A DNA stretch of 64,000 nt from Polytrichum commune (Eukaryota > Streptophyta > Polytrichopsida > Polytrichales > Polytrichaceae). This document shows positions 23,323 to 34,081 of this stretch, one piece after another. A model generated the notes under the pieces. It was not told the origin of the DNA. It saw only the letters and a program-made list of their open reading frames with translations, and ran no database searches. Within the stretch, counting starts at the first letter, position 1. The number at the start of each line of letters is the position of its first letter. A program made the position numbers and the translations under genes. The DNA lies in the NCBI GenBank assembly GCA_950295325.1, contig OX485809.1, positions 1,862,001 through 1,926,000 of the forward strand, read 5' to 3'.

Positions 23323-24359
23323 CAGGTACGTATTTTGGAGCCACAGAACTTTGCAGCCTATTTGGTGATATATACTGCTTACAGACACCACCACATCCTT
23401 GCTTTTTCCTTCTCTTTCGTTTTTGTTTCCTGCACTCAACTACCACTACGGTAGAGCAGGCTAAAACCATTACCCCACCCAAAACCATGACTCTAAAAAC
23501 TTGCACAACAACAATATCAGCCCACGAGTCTTGGGCAATAGTCTTGCGTCCACGAAAGTAACATGCAAATCTACTTCAATGGTAGAATTACATATTTTTC
23601 GGTGACGTAAGATAGTTGTCTAGGACTCAAATCCTTATAGTGTGAAAATATACATTGACTTTCAGAATGTCCACCATGTTAACATCAAGCTCCTCTGATA
23701 AATCTGGATTTAATCTACCAATCAAAACTTGAACCTTTATAACCTGTGCATATCGTACTCAAAGAATGCATACTTTGGTGCATCGAGATCCCCCTCCATT
23801 TGCTAACAAGAAACATACGGAATTTTATCAATCTAGTAGTAGTAGCTATACTCAATGCTTAAAGGTGATGGTTTTAGCATTGTCTCCCCTAACCATACGC
23901 GGAGATCACATGTATACCTAGCCCTACCTTTGGGGGTTGTAGTTGGATACCTCCACTCGCCATGGATGCTTATAAATTAAGCAACCCTAGCTAGCTACTT
24001 GGGGAAAGGAAGGAAGGAGGGGGAGGTTGTTGCAAGCCTATGCATGACCGGGGGCTCACGGTGCTTATAGACTTGATGATTTATGTATACGGGTTGTACT
24101 TGCCTTTGACCCAATGAAATGTTGTTGTTGTCCCTCGTACACCAAATCTACTTCTATGAGCCGTTCACTGGCATTTGTACGTCCACAGGATGCTATCTCC
24201 CCTCCATGACTAGTTGTAAGCCCTAGTATTCACATGATTAAGGTTAAGGTGCCAAATCCTTGAGACTAGAGGGAATCATGTGTCATTCCTTCAACAAAAC
24301 CACCTTGAAATAGTACTATGTCTTGAAATAGTATATAGTACCTTGAAAACGTAACTTAT

Positions 24360-24718
24360 TTTGGATAATTTGACATTAGAATCAGTTTCAAAGACACACA
24401 AGTAGTGTAGTTAAATCAAAATGATCCACAAACTTATAAGAGACAATGTATTCATATCAAGGATGGCTGAGAGGTACTATATTCATCTGCAACAATTTCC
24501 CTCTTGCCCGCATAGAGGGTGAAAGGAATTATCGTACACAAACGTACCTCTCATTCATCCATGAGAAAGCCTCCGACATAACATGTAATCCTGAGGTTAT
24601 TTCGTTAAGTCGATTTGACAAAGAAATCAGCTTCAATTCAGTCTAGTCACACATAATTGAGATGAATCTGTCACAAACGTATGGGGTCAAGTTTTAAACA
24701 TGGATGGATGAGAGGTAC
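24360..24718. mobile_element. Family G, copy 2 (complete) and copy 3 (right part)
   Basis: 24543-24718 is a full copy: ACGTACCTCTCATTCATCC at left and GGATGGATGAGAGGTAC at right. Just before it, 24360-24474 matches only the right half (AGAATCAGTTTCAAAGAC to GGATGGCTGAGAGGTAC), so two copies lie head to tail with a 68-bp gap. They sit about 600 bp upstream of the P450 TATA box. Confidence 0.65.
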
Positions 24719-25307
24719 TACTCTCTCGCATGCAACAATCCCCACTTGCGGTCACAGAGTAGCATCTTCGTCTTTGTGACAAGTGACTTTGATGGATTGG
24801 GACAATGGACGCATTCGAAATGAGTGCTACCCGGCCGGCTCGCCACTCCCATGCCCGGAACCTATTGTGAGTAGCCTTGAATTTTCTTTCTCGGATTCTT
24901 CGTCTCTGCAGACACTATATTCAAGTGAGTTTCTTTCTTTCCTCTTTCTTTCCCGTATTATTTCGTGACGGTCTTGTTGACGTAGGAGGGAAGGTATTGG
25001 TTGGTAGGTGCTTCCACTCGCGGGATAAGTAGCATGCAGCTTTGCGACGCGTTCCACGGAAAAGGCTAATCATCTGTACCTCGAGTATAATGATTGATGT
25101 TTGCAAGTGCAGACAAATTCTTTGTTAGAAAGTGCAGAAAGAAGATCTCAAGAGTAGTAACAGTAGTGGGAGGTGAATCGAAGTGATATGATTCAGTAAA
25201 CATGAGCTACAGTAGTGGCGATCGACATAGGATGGTGAAGAAGATTTGCAGAGATTACATACTTTTCCCCCAAGAAGATCCGGGTATTTGGAGGCCATAG
25301 TTGCTAC

Positions 25308-25373
25308 TATAAAACACCTGTCACTGGAACACTCCAGAATCATCTACAATAGCGCTCTCGCTCTGTCGCTCTG

Positions 25374-25410
<37 letters not shown>

Positions 25411-26425
25411 GCATCTGTGTGTGTTTGAACGTGTGTCTATATGGGAGCTAGGAGCAAGATACTCATCCTCGCGCAGAGAAAGTTTCGAAGATTTCATTGC
25501 AGGAGGAATTGATGTAAGGCTCTGAATGGATATATATTGGTGATGATACTCATGAATATCTCGTGCTTTCACTTCTACGAGCGACTCTTAGTGTTACTTC
25601 ATTGCCGCAGCTCAATGAGGTTTGGAGGTGTCCTTGATACGAGTCATGATGACAATATTGCAGGACCGAATCCATGTCGCATGGATCTGTCCTCATGTAT
25701 GTTGGCTCCTGTAGCAGGTCGACGTATGGTATCTTTCTGGGTTCGATGCCACATTCAAATTAAGCAAAAGTTTTGTTGTCAAGTGATGTTTTAGTAACAA
25801 CTCTATGGTGATCTTGGCTAATATGCTTATTAATCATGTTAGTATAGTTCTAAGTGAAGGTTGAGAATCGATGCAGTTCTTGAGGTACTTGCTTGTCGAG
25901 AGTCGTACTCAAAGTATGTGACAATTCCTTGCTTGATTGCTGTACCTAACCGGTCAAAGGAAAAAAAATATTGGCACAGATCATAAAAGATCATTACAGA
26001 CAGCTCTAAGCAGGTAGATTCTGACATAGATCCAGCTCTCGATGAATCTTCCTCTAGTTCCATCGGTCACGTTTATTGTAGTACCAACTGTTTCTCGGGA
26101 TGCTTGATCTGTGCTTTTTCTGATAGTGTAGTTAAGAGATTGAGAGGAGAGCTATACAATTAAATAGGATATACACTAATTTCGATATTCCTTTGATATT
26201 TCGTCTTGGAAGTGCTGCGACCTGCAACGTGTCAACACGACTCTCTGCTGAATCAGCTCCAAGAAATCTGTGAGTTTAATATTTGATTGCGAGGATATCA
26301 AAAGCAAGTGCTCGATCGAATGCGGAGGATGAGCCCGTAGTAGTAACTTCTACAACATTCTGTAGAGTCATTAGCTCTAGTACTACTGCACTCTGTGACA
26401 GTAACACGCCAGAAAATCAATCATC
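25308..26425 (+). promoter_or_regulatory. Probable core promoter and long leader of the P450 gene
   Basis: TATAAAA at 25308-25314 is followed about 30 bp later by plausible start-site sequence and by a CT-rich tract (25361-25407), a common feature of plant leaders. From there to ATG 26426 is about 1.1 kb containing several ATGs and short upstream reading frames (for example from 25612 and 26283). This implies either a leader intron (a candidate donor is GTAAGG near 25513 and an acceptor near 26254) or strong translational control. The TATA match and CT tract are seen directly; the transcription start and leader intron are inferred. Confidence 0.45.
25361..25407. repeat. (CT)n tract in the probable P450 leader
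   Basis: Short TCGCTCTG repeats pass into about 15 CT dinucleotides. Its position 50-100 bp after a TATA box fits a plant 5' UTR. Confidence 0.9.
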
Positions 26426-28839
26426 ATGTCGACTTCTCGAAATCATCAAATACTCTGGGATCTTCGATTCTTCACGAGCAAGTGTGGCTTTGTCTACAAG
26501 TCGGGTGAAGCCGGATATTATCCTCAACGGCTCCGGGCATGGAGAAAGACTGGAACATCCATTGTGAGAGTGATAGAAGACAAAGTGAGATCATTTGCCA
26601 AGTCACGAAGACACAAATCTCTGGATGGTGTGGCGGTTAGCCTGGCGGTATTGGGCGTGGCCGTGATTGCTGAGCGAACTTCCAGAGACTCTGCACTGCA
26701 GCTTTTGGAAGATGTGAGTGTCTTTTCGCAATGGATGGAATACCGGTACATCAAGATGATGGATGGCTTGTATCCTCCAATCTTCGCTGTCATGATCGTT
26801 GCAATTATTTCAGCGATTTTATTGGCGGCATGGTGCAGTCATGGTGGCTCCGCATGGGGATTTGCCAAACTTTCCTCTGCATTGAAGCTGAGATCTCTAC
26901 AAACCCCTCAAGGGCCAAAAGGATGGCCACTGTTAGGGAGCTGGAAGCTAATGCAAGGAGGTAACATGCACAGAAACCTTGCATATCACGCATGGAACGG
27001 AGGAATTTCGACACGTAGCCTAATGGCCGTGAGTGTTGGCACATCTCGCATTGTGTTGACATCTGACCCGAAGGTTGCAAAGGAGATCTTACGAAGCGCG
27101 GTGTTCGCGGAACGTCCAATGAAGCAAGCCGCAGTTGAGCTCACATTTGCACGAGCCATAGGGTTTGCATGTCAAGGGCCGTATTGGAGGCACTTGCGGC
27201 AGATTGCGGCCACTCGACTGTTCTCTCACACTCAAATCTCGGCTAACTATGAGTCTCTTCAAACCGAAACATCGCGGATGTTGTTGTCCATGGCTAGTCA
27301 TGCTAGCAGCGAGCATTCATCAACTCATCATGGTGTGCTTTGCTTGCGGCCTTTCTTGCAACGAGCAGCTGTGAACAACATGATGAGTATTGTGTTCGGG
27401 AAGCACTTTGAGTTTGCGAGTGCGTGTCCTGAAGCAGAGTCTGTAGAAGCTATGATTCGCGAGGGTTTTGAGATTCTTGGCGCTTTCAATTGGGCTGATC
27501 ACCTTCCTTTACTTCGCCACATTCCCTACCTCTCTTTCTTTAAGCGTTGCAGAAATTTGACTAGCCGAGTGCAAGCCTTTGTTCAGCCTATCCTTGATGA
27601 ACATCGTCGTCACCAGCAATCCGTGAACTCGGAGGGTAGTACACCACAGCGGAGAACCTTCGTCGATGTCTTACTCGCCCTCGAGGATGACCATAAATTA
27701 TCCAATGAAGACATGATCTCAGTACTTTGGGTACGATCTTCCAACACAATTGATGTTTGTCCTCCATCTTTGCTGATAGGATTTATTTGAGCATGACCTA
27801 AATCAGATTTGCAATCATTTGAAGTTGAAGAATGAATGGCGTCAAGTAAGATGTCCATAACCAGGCATCAGGTTTCGCCAATTCTGTAGTAACCTTACAA
27901 ATGAAGCAGGGTACTTGGCAACCTCCTGGTCCAATATCGATCCTTGATATGTTCCTGTTCCTGAATTCACAGGGAACTTTGAGAAATTTATCACCTATGA
28001 AAACATGTGGTCATTTGTCCACTTTGCCATAGGAGGAAAATGGCCCCAAGTTCCTTGTGATTATGATGCAGACAGTGGTGCTAGATGCTTGATACATATA
28101 CTGTAGGTATCTTATCAGTACTTCAAGTCATATATCGCAGACTTGTCCACAACCTTTCAATGTAGTAGGATTCAATTTCATCCAATGAATTTTGTCCATT
28201 TTCCAGGAGATGTTATTTCGAGGTACCGACACAATTGCAGTGCTTGCCGAATGGGCGTTAGCCGAGATTATTTTGAATCCAGATATCCAGAGTAGACTGC
28301 ACAAAGAGCTTGACAGAGTCGTGGGATCGAATCGGACTGTCGAGCATGAGGATATCAACCACTTACAATACCTGCAAGCTGTAGTGAAAGAGACGTTGCG
28401 TTGCCATCCTCCAGGGCCTCTACTCTCCTGGGCTCGACTTGCTATCAAAGACACACAAGTGGCAGGGTTCGACATCCCTCGAGGCACAACGGCTATGGTG
28501 AACATGTGGGCCATCACACACGACCCCTCCGTGTGGAAAGAACCCCATGTCTTCAACCCGTCTCGATTCCTGGAGACCGAAGGAGGTGCTGAGTTTGATG
28601 TTCGAGGAAATGATTTGCGTCTGGCACCTTTTGGTTCAGGCCGGCGTGTATGTCCAGGCCGGTCATTAGGACTCGAAACAGCACACCTATGGCTAGCTCG
28701 GTTGTTGCACCACTTCTCCTGGTCTCAAGCCCCCAACCTTCCAATCAATCTGGAGGACAACCTGAAATTCTCATGTGAAATGGCGTCACCTCTACACAGT
28801 TATCCCACTTTTCGTGTCCCTCTTCAAACAATTAAATAA
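26426..28839 (+). CDS. Cytochrome P450, CYP78A-like, two coding exons
   Basis: Haem-thiolate monooxygenase of the plant CYP78 family. These are ER-anchored enzymes acting on unidentified, probably fatty-acid-related substrates and linked to organ growth. Exons are 26426-27730 and 28207-28839, joined in phase 0 (donor GTACG, acceptor TTCCAG). From 26426 the protein is 645 aa. Visible parts are a membrane helix at residues about 119-136, the family motif SHGGSAWG, a proline-rich hinge (TPQGPKGWP, 160-168), FAERP then RAIGFA, the I-helix RGTDT (440-444), the ExxR motif ETLR (497-500), FNPSRF, and the haem loop FGSGRRVCPG with Cys584. It ends with SCEMASPL, as is typical of CYP78. The start is uncertain. 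ATG 26426 is the first in-frame ATG after a stop at 26402. Starts at 26735 (542 aa) or 26756 (535 aa) would fit normal family length, but an out-of-frame ATG at 26731 sits just before 26735. All key residues are intact. Confidence 0.92.
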
Positions 28840-29719
28840 GGAATACAATATCGTACGAGAATGACAGCACGCAAAACCGTTGCAAATCGTGTAACAGTGA
28901 ACAACAGAGGGAATAAGTTAAAACTCGATCACTTCGACCGGTGTGAAGTGTCAGGTAAACAATGGCAGCTTTGACCGAGTAAGTTGTAATTTTGTAAAGT
29001 GAAACTATATCTCTGTGTATAGTAGAGCTTTAATTAGTACATTTCAATCCTCTGAAGGGATTCACAAAGAAATCAAAAGGAGGCTGGCAAAAACACTACA
29101 ATTTGTGTTCATATGCACTTCCTTATACATTTGTATAGTTGGAGTAAATTATGTGTATGTAGATTGCACTTTTGAGTCCTATGTCAATTTCTCACATATG
29201 CGGCTGATTCAATTTTAATCGCCACCCCCTCTTGTAAAACATCTTTCAATCTGTTTTGACAGTGGGAGACATTGGAGGTGGACATCTCCATGCCTAAGGG
29301 TTGTAAGAGTTCTATCTGGGTTCGAATGATTTATTATCAACCCTCTTTAAGTTATTAATGGATGCAAATTTGAAGGTTCGTCATTTACATGGGGTCCTTC
29401 GATGCTTAATTTTACTGGATTTACTTTACATGTTCATAGCTACGCCATAGTCACCTGGGTTGGAGATGGCTCGATGCATGGTGTAATGTGGTATGCATGC
29501 TTCATTGATCTTTGTCAATACGTTCATTCATAGAATATATTTGTACCAAATGGTGATGATAAAATACTTTTGTACCAACTACTATCAAACCCACCAAGGA
29601 AGGTTGGACAGTAATATTCATCACTTGTAAAAGTCCACCATAATTGGAAGACTGTCAGTATCGAAGCCTGGGTTAAGCTACCCATTGTTGTGTAAGCTAT
29701 ATTGAATCTAAAAACACAC
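28840..29719. other. P450 3' flank
   Basis: Follows the P450 stop codon. It presumably holds the 3' UTR and poly(A) site. No other gene seen. Confidence 0.45.
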
Positions 29720-29721
29720 TA

Positions 29722-30516
29722 CAGTCTAACCTTGATAATGTCACCCTTGTTAATAGAACACCTTGATATTGTCACCTAAAAGTTTGAAACCGATTTTCAT
29801 AGTGTAAAATTCCCTCGTTATTATCCCTATCACCCTTGGTAATGTCATTATTTTTTTCCAAAATCTGTAGTGTAAATGTGATAATACCAAGTATGGATGG
29901 ATTGTATGTGATGGTTGGATGGACAGATGTGAAGGTGAAGATGATTTTGAGGTGGAATATTCTACTAAGGAGCTTGTGCAATTAGTGCAAGATGGCGAAC
30001 AGGTTCTTGATTCCATGGAAGTAGACCCATTGATTGTTGATAGCAGTGATGATGAGTCTAAAGTAGTGAAGCTAAGCGATGCACAAAAATATGCTAAAGA
30101 TGTTTTGAATTTTATGGCTAGCCAAGGTTCTCACATTTTCAACACTCTGGAATTGTTAGGAATGGAAAAAATCCATGACAAACTCATTAGAATTGGTGTT
30201 GCACATTTAACATTAACAAAACAATGTGACATTAGAAGCTTCTTTGTCTCTAGTGAGAGGTCTTTACATGATGTCAATGACACATTATGATGTGCTCTTG
30301 TTGTTATTCACAATTTTGAATTAGATTTTACATTCAAAAACATTGAAGTCTTATATTTGTAATTTTCTTAATTTTATTTTGATTTTCTACCTATTTTTTT
30401 TATAATATCACATTATGCACAAATCTTCAAAATGTGACATTGTCAAATATGTCACACCTTGTTTATATCACTCTTTTTGGTGAAACGGATGGTGTGACAT
30501 TATCAAGGTTAGACTG
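29722..30516 (+). mobile_element. Internally deleted pogo/Tigger-like (Tc1-mariner superfamily) element
   Basis: A 795-bp element with perfect 23-bp terminal inverted repeats (starting CAGTCTAACCTTGATAATGT) flanked by TA on both sides (29720-29721, 30517-30518), the insertion signature of Tc1/mariner/pogo transposons. It contains a frame from 29919 to 30290 encoding about 123 aa, acidic (VDSSDDESK) with helical text (SDAQKYAKDVLNFM). This resembles the C-terminal tail of pogo/jerky-type transposases. No DDE catalytic core or DNA-binding half is present, so it is non-autonomous. Structure is seen directly; subfamily is inferred from end sequence and the tail. Confidence 0.75.
29919..30290 (+). 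pseudogene. C-terminal remnant of a pogo-like transposase
   Basis: About 123 codons from an ATG, opening with WMDRCEGEDDFEVEY and ending SLHDVNDTL. The frame stays open upstream for about 15 codons (KYGWIVCDGW), consistent with reading in from a lost N-terminal part. It sits wholly inside the TIR-bounded element at 29722-30516. It lacks the catalytic triad, so it cannot act as a transposase. Assignment rests on context and composition rather than a diagnostic motif. Confidence 0.5.
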
Positions 30517-30649
30517 TATTCATACCAATTCATGTCAGAAGTCTTGGTAGGAAATAATGTTTTCCTACTCAAATCTAGCTTGAAGTTTGCCTTAGGACTT
30601 TGAACCTTGGACCTTCTTCACATATAAGGTAAGCAGGTGTTAAACAGGC

Positions 30650-31010
30650 ACCTTTCTCTCTACACCCACTTCTTGTAGGATATGAAACACGCAATTAATG
30701 TGAGATGAGTACCAACTCCAAATCATGCCCTTATCCAAGTTTGGGAGCTCATATGAATATCCTATTCATTGTCAAGCAAAGATTCTCTGGGTTAGCAAAT
30801 GATTTTATATGTCCCCCCAACTATGATGAATGTTATGTCTAGTATAGTTAATGAATTTTGAGCACTTAGTCCAATCTTTTTTTGACACATGTCTTTTTTA
30901 TGTCCATTTTGAGATTCACACCCAATCATAGACCACTAAATATAGGTGTCTATTTAAGATCACAACCCGAATTAGGCACATCTACCTTAGTCAATAATCC
31001 ATCCACTATG
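30650..31010. repeat. Dispersed repeat, second copy (see 17459)
   Basis: Same-direction relative of 17459-17830. Its middle part TTAGTCCAATCTTTTTTTGA with CACATGTC also matches 14990-15020 and 2211-2250, linking four loci in this window. Confidence 0.6.
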
Positions 31011-31762
31011 ACTAACACAATCTCAAAGGTGGCCCCAACTCCTTCAAAGCATCATATATGTAAACCGTACTATCACAGTATGCGGCGTCGGCGGTGTGGA
31101 GGTGTGTTGTTTATGTGTGTTTTTGCCATGTTTTAGTTGTATTTGTTAGTGATGGTTGGGACTCGAGCTACAATGACACACAATCACTATTTACACGACA
31201 TCCCGGTTACCAAGGATGAGTTGTAGATCATCATTGGTTCTCTTGAGTCTTCAACAAGTCTTAATCCTTTAGTGACTGGCAACGGCCCCTGTCCACGGCC
31301 CTCCACATTCTAGCAGACCGCCAAAATGTGGTTGGATGCCAGCTTGTGCTTAACTACATGCAAACATCACTGACCCATTATTATCTAGAATATAGTGGGC
31401 AAATGGCCTACATGGAAACTCGCCCTTAGTCACCTTTGCAAAAGTTAGAGTACACCGACCATCCTCCATATAAGGAGTTGTATTCACCAAGCTATGACAT
31501 GCTCAACTTTTGTGGATGAGGTGGGCATATTAAGAGGTGGCAACTTGAACAAATTAGGAAGCGGCATGTGGCTGTGAGGTGCCAACCAACTTATATTGTG
31601 GTTATTTTATAATGAAAAACCAATCTAGCAACATTTTATATCACACATGACCACTTCAAAGACATGACACAACCAATATTGGCATTAAACTTGGTTTTCA
31701 TTGGCAAATGAATCATGTACAATTTGCTAATGTCATCGTCTTCTTACACTGATGAAACAATA
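31011..31762. other. Unrecognised intergenic DNA
   Basis: No coding match or clear repeat between the dispersed repeat and the Tc1-like element. Confidence 0.4.
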
Positions 31763-33278
31763 TTGAGTACACTTTGAACAAACTCATCTTCAATAGATGA
31801 CCATGAACAATTCATAGGCTCTTTTTCATATTTGAAAATTAGATATGATATTGCACAAACTTGTGCACATGTATTGAAATTTTCTCATTACATTGATAGT
31901 AAGAGAGTATGCTGCAAAGCCAAATGAGAAACTATATACAAAAACACAATCTTGTTCAAATTGCTTACAAATCTTTAGTAATTGGCACGTCGTCAATCCT
32001 TTGTGGCATGCTCTCATAAAGCATCATGCAATCATGTTCATTGAAATTGGGATACACTAAACACACGCGCTCCCAGAATTCTTGGATACCTCTTGGAGGT
32101 ATCGTAAATTTCTTCAAGGGATGTTTGCGAAGTGCCCAATATTGTTTAATGAGATTCAAATTTGGAAATTATGCAGGCCATTGAAGGAGTTGAAATGATT
32201 GTGATGCCAACCATTCTTGCACGATCTTGCTTGTGTGCTTGGAATCGTTATCATGTTGAAAGACCAACCTACTTAGATCCATATTGTAATTCTGTATAGT
32301 GGACCACAAGAAATTATCTAAAATAAATTTGTATAGATGCCTATCCATCCTACCTTCAAATATGTACCATGCTCCCAGCCCAAAAGCCATCATGCATCCC
32401 CAAATCATCAACGACCCACTACCATGCTTCACGGTCTGATGGACAAGTTGAGGTCCAACGCGTTCTCCATCTCCAGTCCAACACCATAACCTACCATCTG
32501 AGTTAAATTTATTTATTTTCGTCATTGAAAATCATTCGTTTCCAATTATCAATGGTCCAATTCTCATACTTTGAGAAAACCTTAGGCGCACAAGAACATG
32601 TTTACGACTCAGAAATGGTTTCTTTTGCTACACTTGTGCACCCAACCCAACCTCTCTCAATGCACGTCTCACAGTGATGTCCGACAACAATTTACATGTT
32701 TCGCATTGAAGTCATTTTGTTGTCATAGATGCAGTTCCAAGTCAACCTTCAATAACAAGAGTGACATAATGCCTTTTTCTCTCGGTCTACAAGAAGCTTT
32801 GGACACTCTCTTCTTCTTGCCCCCTACATCCTTCCTCATGCACTACAAAGGATTGGCTCATGCCCACTATGCAACAACTTTGTGAGCAGAAACACCAGTT
32901 CTAAGAAGCACCAAAGTTTGGTGCCTTTGTTCTTGAGATAACGGAGGCATACAGCTACAAACGATTCTACAAATTGTGCCTCATGTACTATGGAATCAAG
33001 GCTTCACAATGCACAAGAAATCTCACGACGTTCTCAACTACACAATGCACACAAAGTTGTCAATTTTGGAAGAGTGGCAGCAAACGGAAGTGAGCATTGT
33101 AACCCTAACCACTTCAACATTTCCTGGTTTAGAAACCATGAACCCTTTTCAATTTTTGGTTTCACATTTATGCAATTGATTACTTGGACTCTTGCTTTGA
33201 TCCCTGCATCATTTTGTTTTCTAATTCGAATCAGCTAACAACGAGAGCAGAAGTTAAATTTGTGTACAACGTACTCAA
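31763..33278 (-). mobile_element. Tc1-like element, decayed
   Basis: About 1.5 kb around a minus-strand Tc1-type transposase pseudogene. Candidate ends are TTGAGTAC at 31763 and its inverse GTACTCAA at 33271-33278, with partial similarity further inward (TGNACAAA). The left end is preceded by TA; the right end is followed by TT, so the TA duplication is not intact. Length and gene position fit a complete Tc1/mariner element. The ends are tentative; the transposase match is strong. Confidence 0.6.
31965..32880 (-). pseudogene. Tc1-like DD34E transposase, frameshifted and with stops
   Basis: Reading leftward, a degraded N-terminal DNA-binding part (about 32880-32590, several stops) is followed by WTIDNWKRMIFNDENK, where the D is the first catalytic Asp. 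A stop/frameshift near 32520 moves to the frame with SDGRLWCWTGDGERV, TVKHGSGSLMIWGCM and FQHDNDSKHTS (second Asp). After LLQWPA a stop codon replaces the usual Gln, and the text continues FPNLNLIKQYW, where the family has the catalytic Glu (NPIE). Exactly 34 residues separate the second Asp from this position, so the class is DD34E, with the Glu changed to Lys. The element is inactive. DD34E Tc1 transposases are mainly known from animals and fungi; the plant mariners I know are DD39D. Confidence 0.85.
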
Positions 33279-34081
33279 TTTTGTTCATGACTGTACACAA
33301 CATTGAATAATAAAAGAGTTCCTCCCTATAACACCAAATTGGGAAGCAAAAAATCTTTGATTCCAAAGCCTAGATGAGCATCTTCCTCAACACCAATTTC
33401 TCTGATTTCAAATTCTTCGATTCTGATTCGCAATTGCTAACCTGCTCAAGCTTCTAATGATCCAATTTGTCGGCTGGATGATTCCAGAGCTGGAGGTGTC
33501 CACATTAGCCTCATCTACCTTTCTAGACATCATCATATGAATGCAGGAGGACATGAACTTTAGAGACAAGTCGTACCAACTTGAAATGTTAGATAATCTA
33601 GTTGCAAGAACACCACAGGTTCCCTGCAGCAGTATTTAATCTACTTCAAATCTCACAATGCACTGTAAACCCTTACATACAAGAGATTCAAAGAGAACTT
33701 ATCGAAGAAAGGGAAAACCCTAAGTACAATCTTTGGTCCTATTGACAAGTTGATAACATGCTGTGGCATTTTCTATCACAAGGCAATTAGGTAAGAACAA
33801 CTGTGCAGCCCAATCAGGCCACATAGCCTGCAATCTACAGCGATCTACAGCGATCTTACAGTTGAAGGATCTGCACAGGGTTGGCAACAAAAATGTTGCT
33901 GCAAGTCTGGAACTACATATGAATAGTTTGGACTACTTTAGTTCTAGTGATCCAAAGATTCTGCCAATACTCTGTAACCATTGGATTAAAAATTTGATGC
34001 CCAAAAAGTAGCATACTTGGGTTGAGAATTTTTTATGAGTAATTTACAACTTGAGGCCAAACATGACACTCCCTACAACTA
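33279..34081. other. Probable 3' flank of the CWF19L2-like gene
   Basis: Lies downstream of the minus-strand stop codon at 34082. The part nearest 34082 is expected to be 3' UTR. No other feature recognised. Confidence 0.4.

Noticed and set aside
32598-32885. 95-codon plus-strand frame
   Set aside because: It is antisense to the N-terminal part of the Tc1-like transposase pseudogene.
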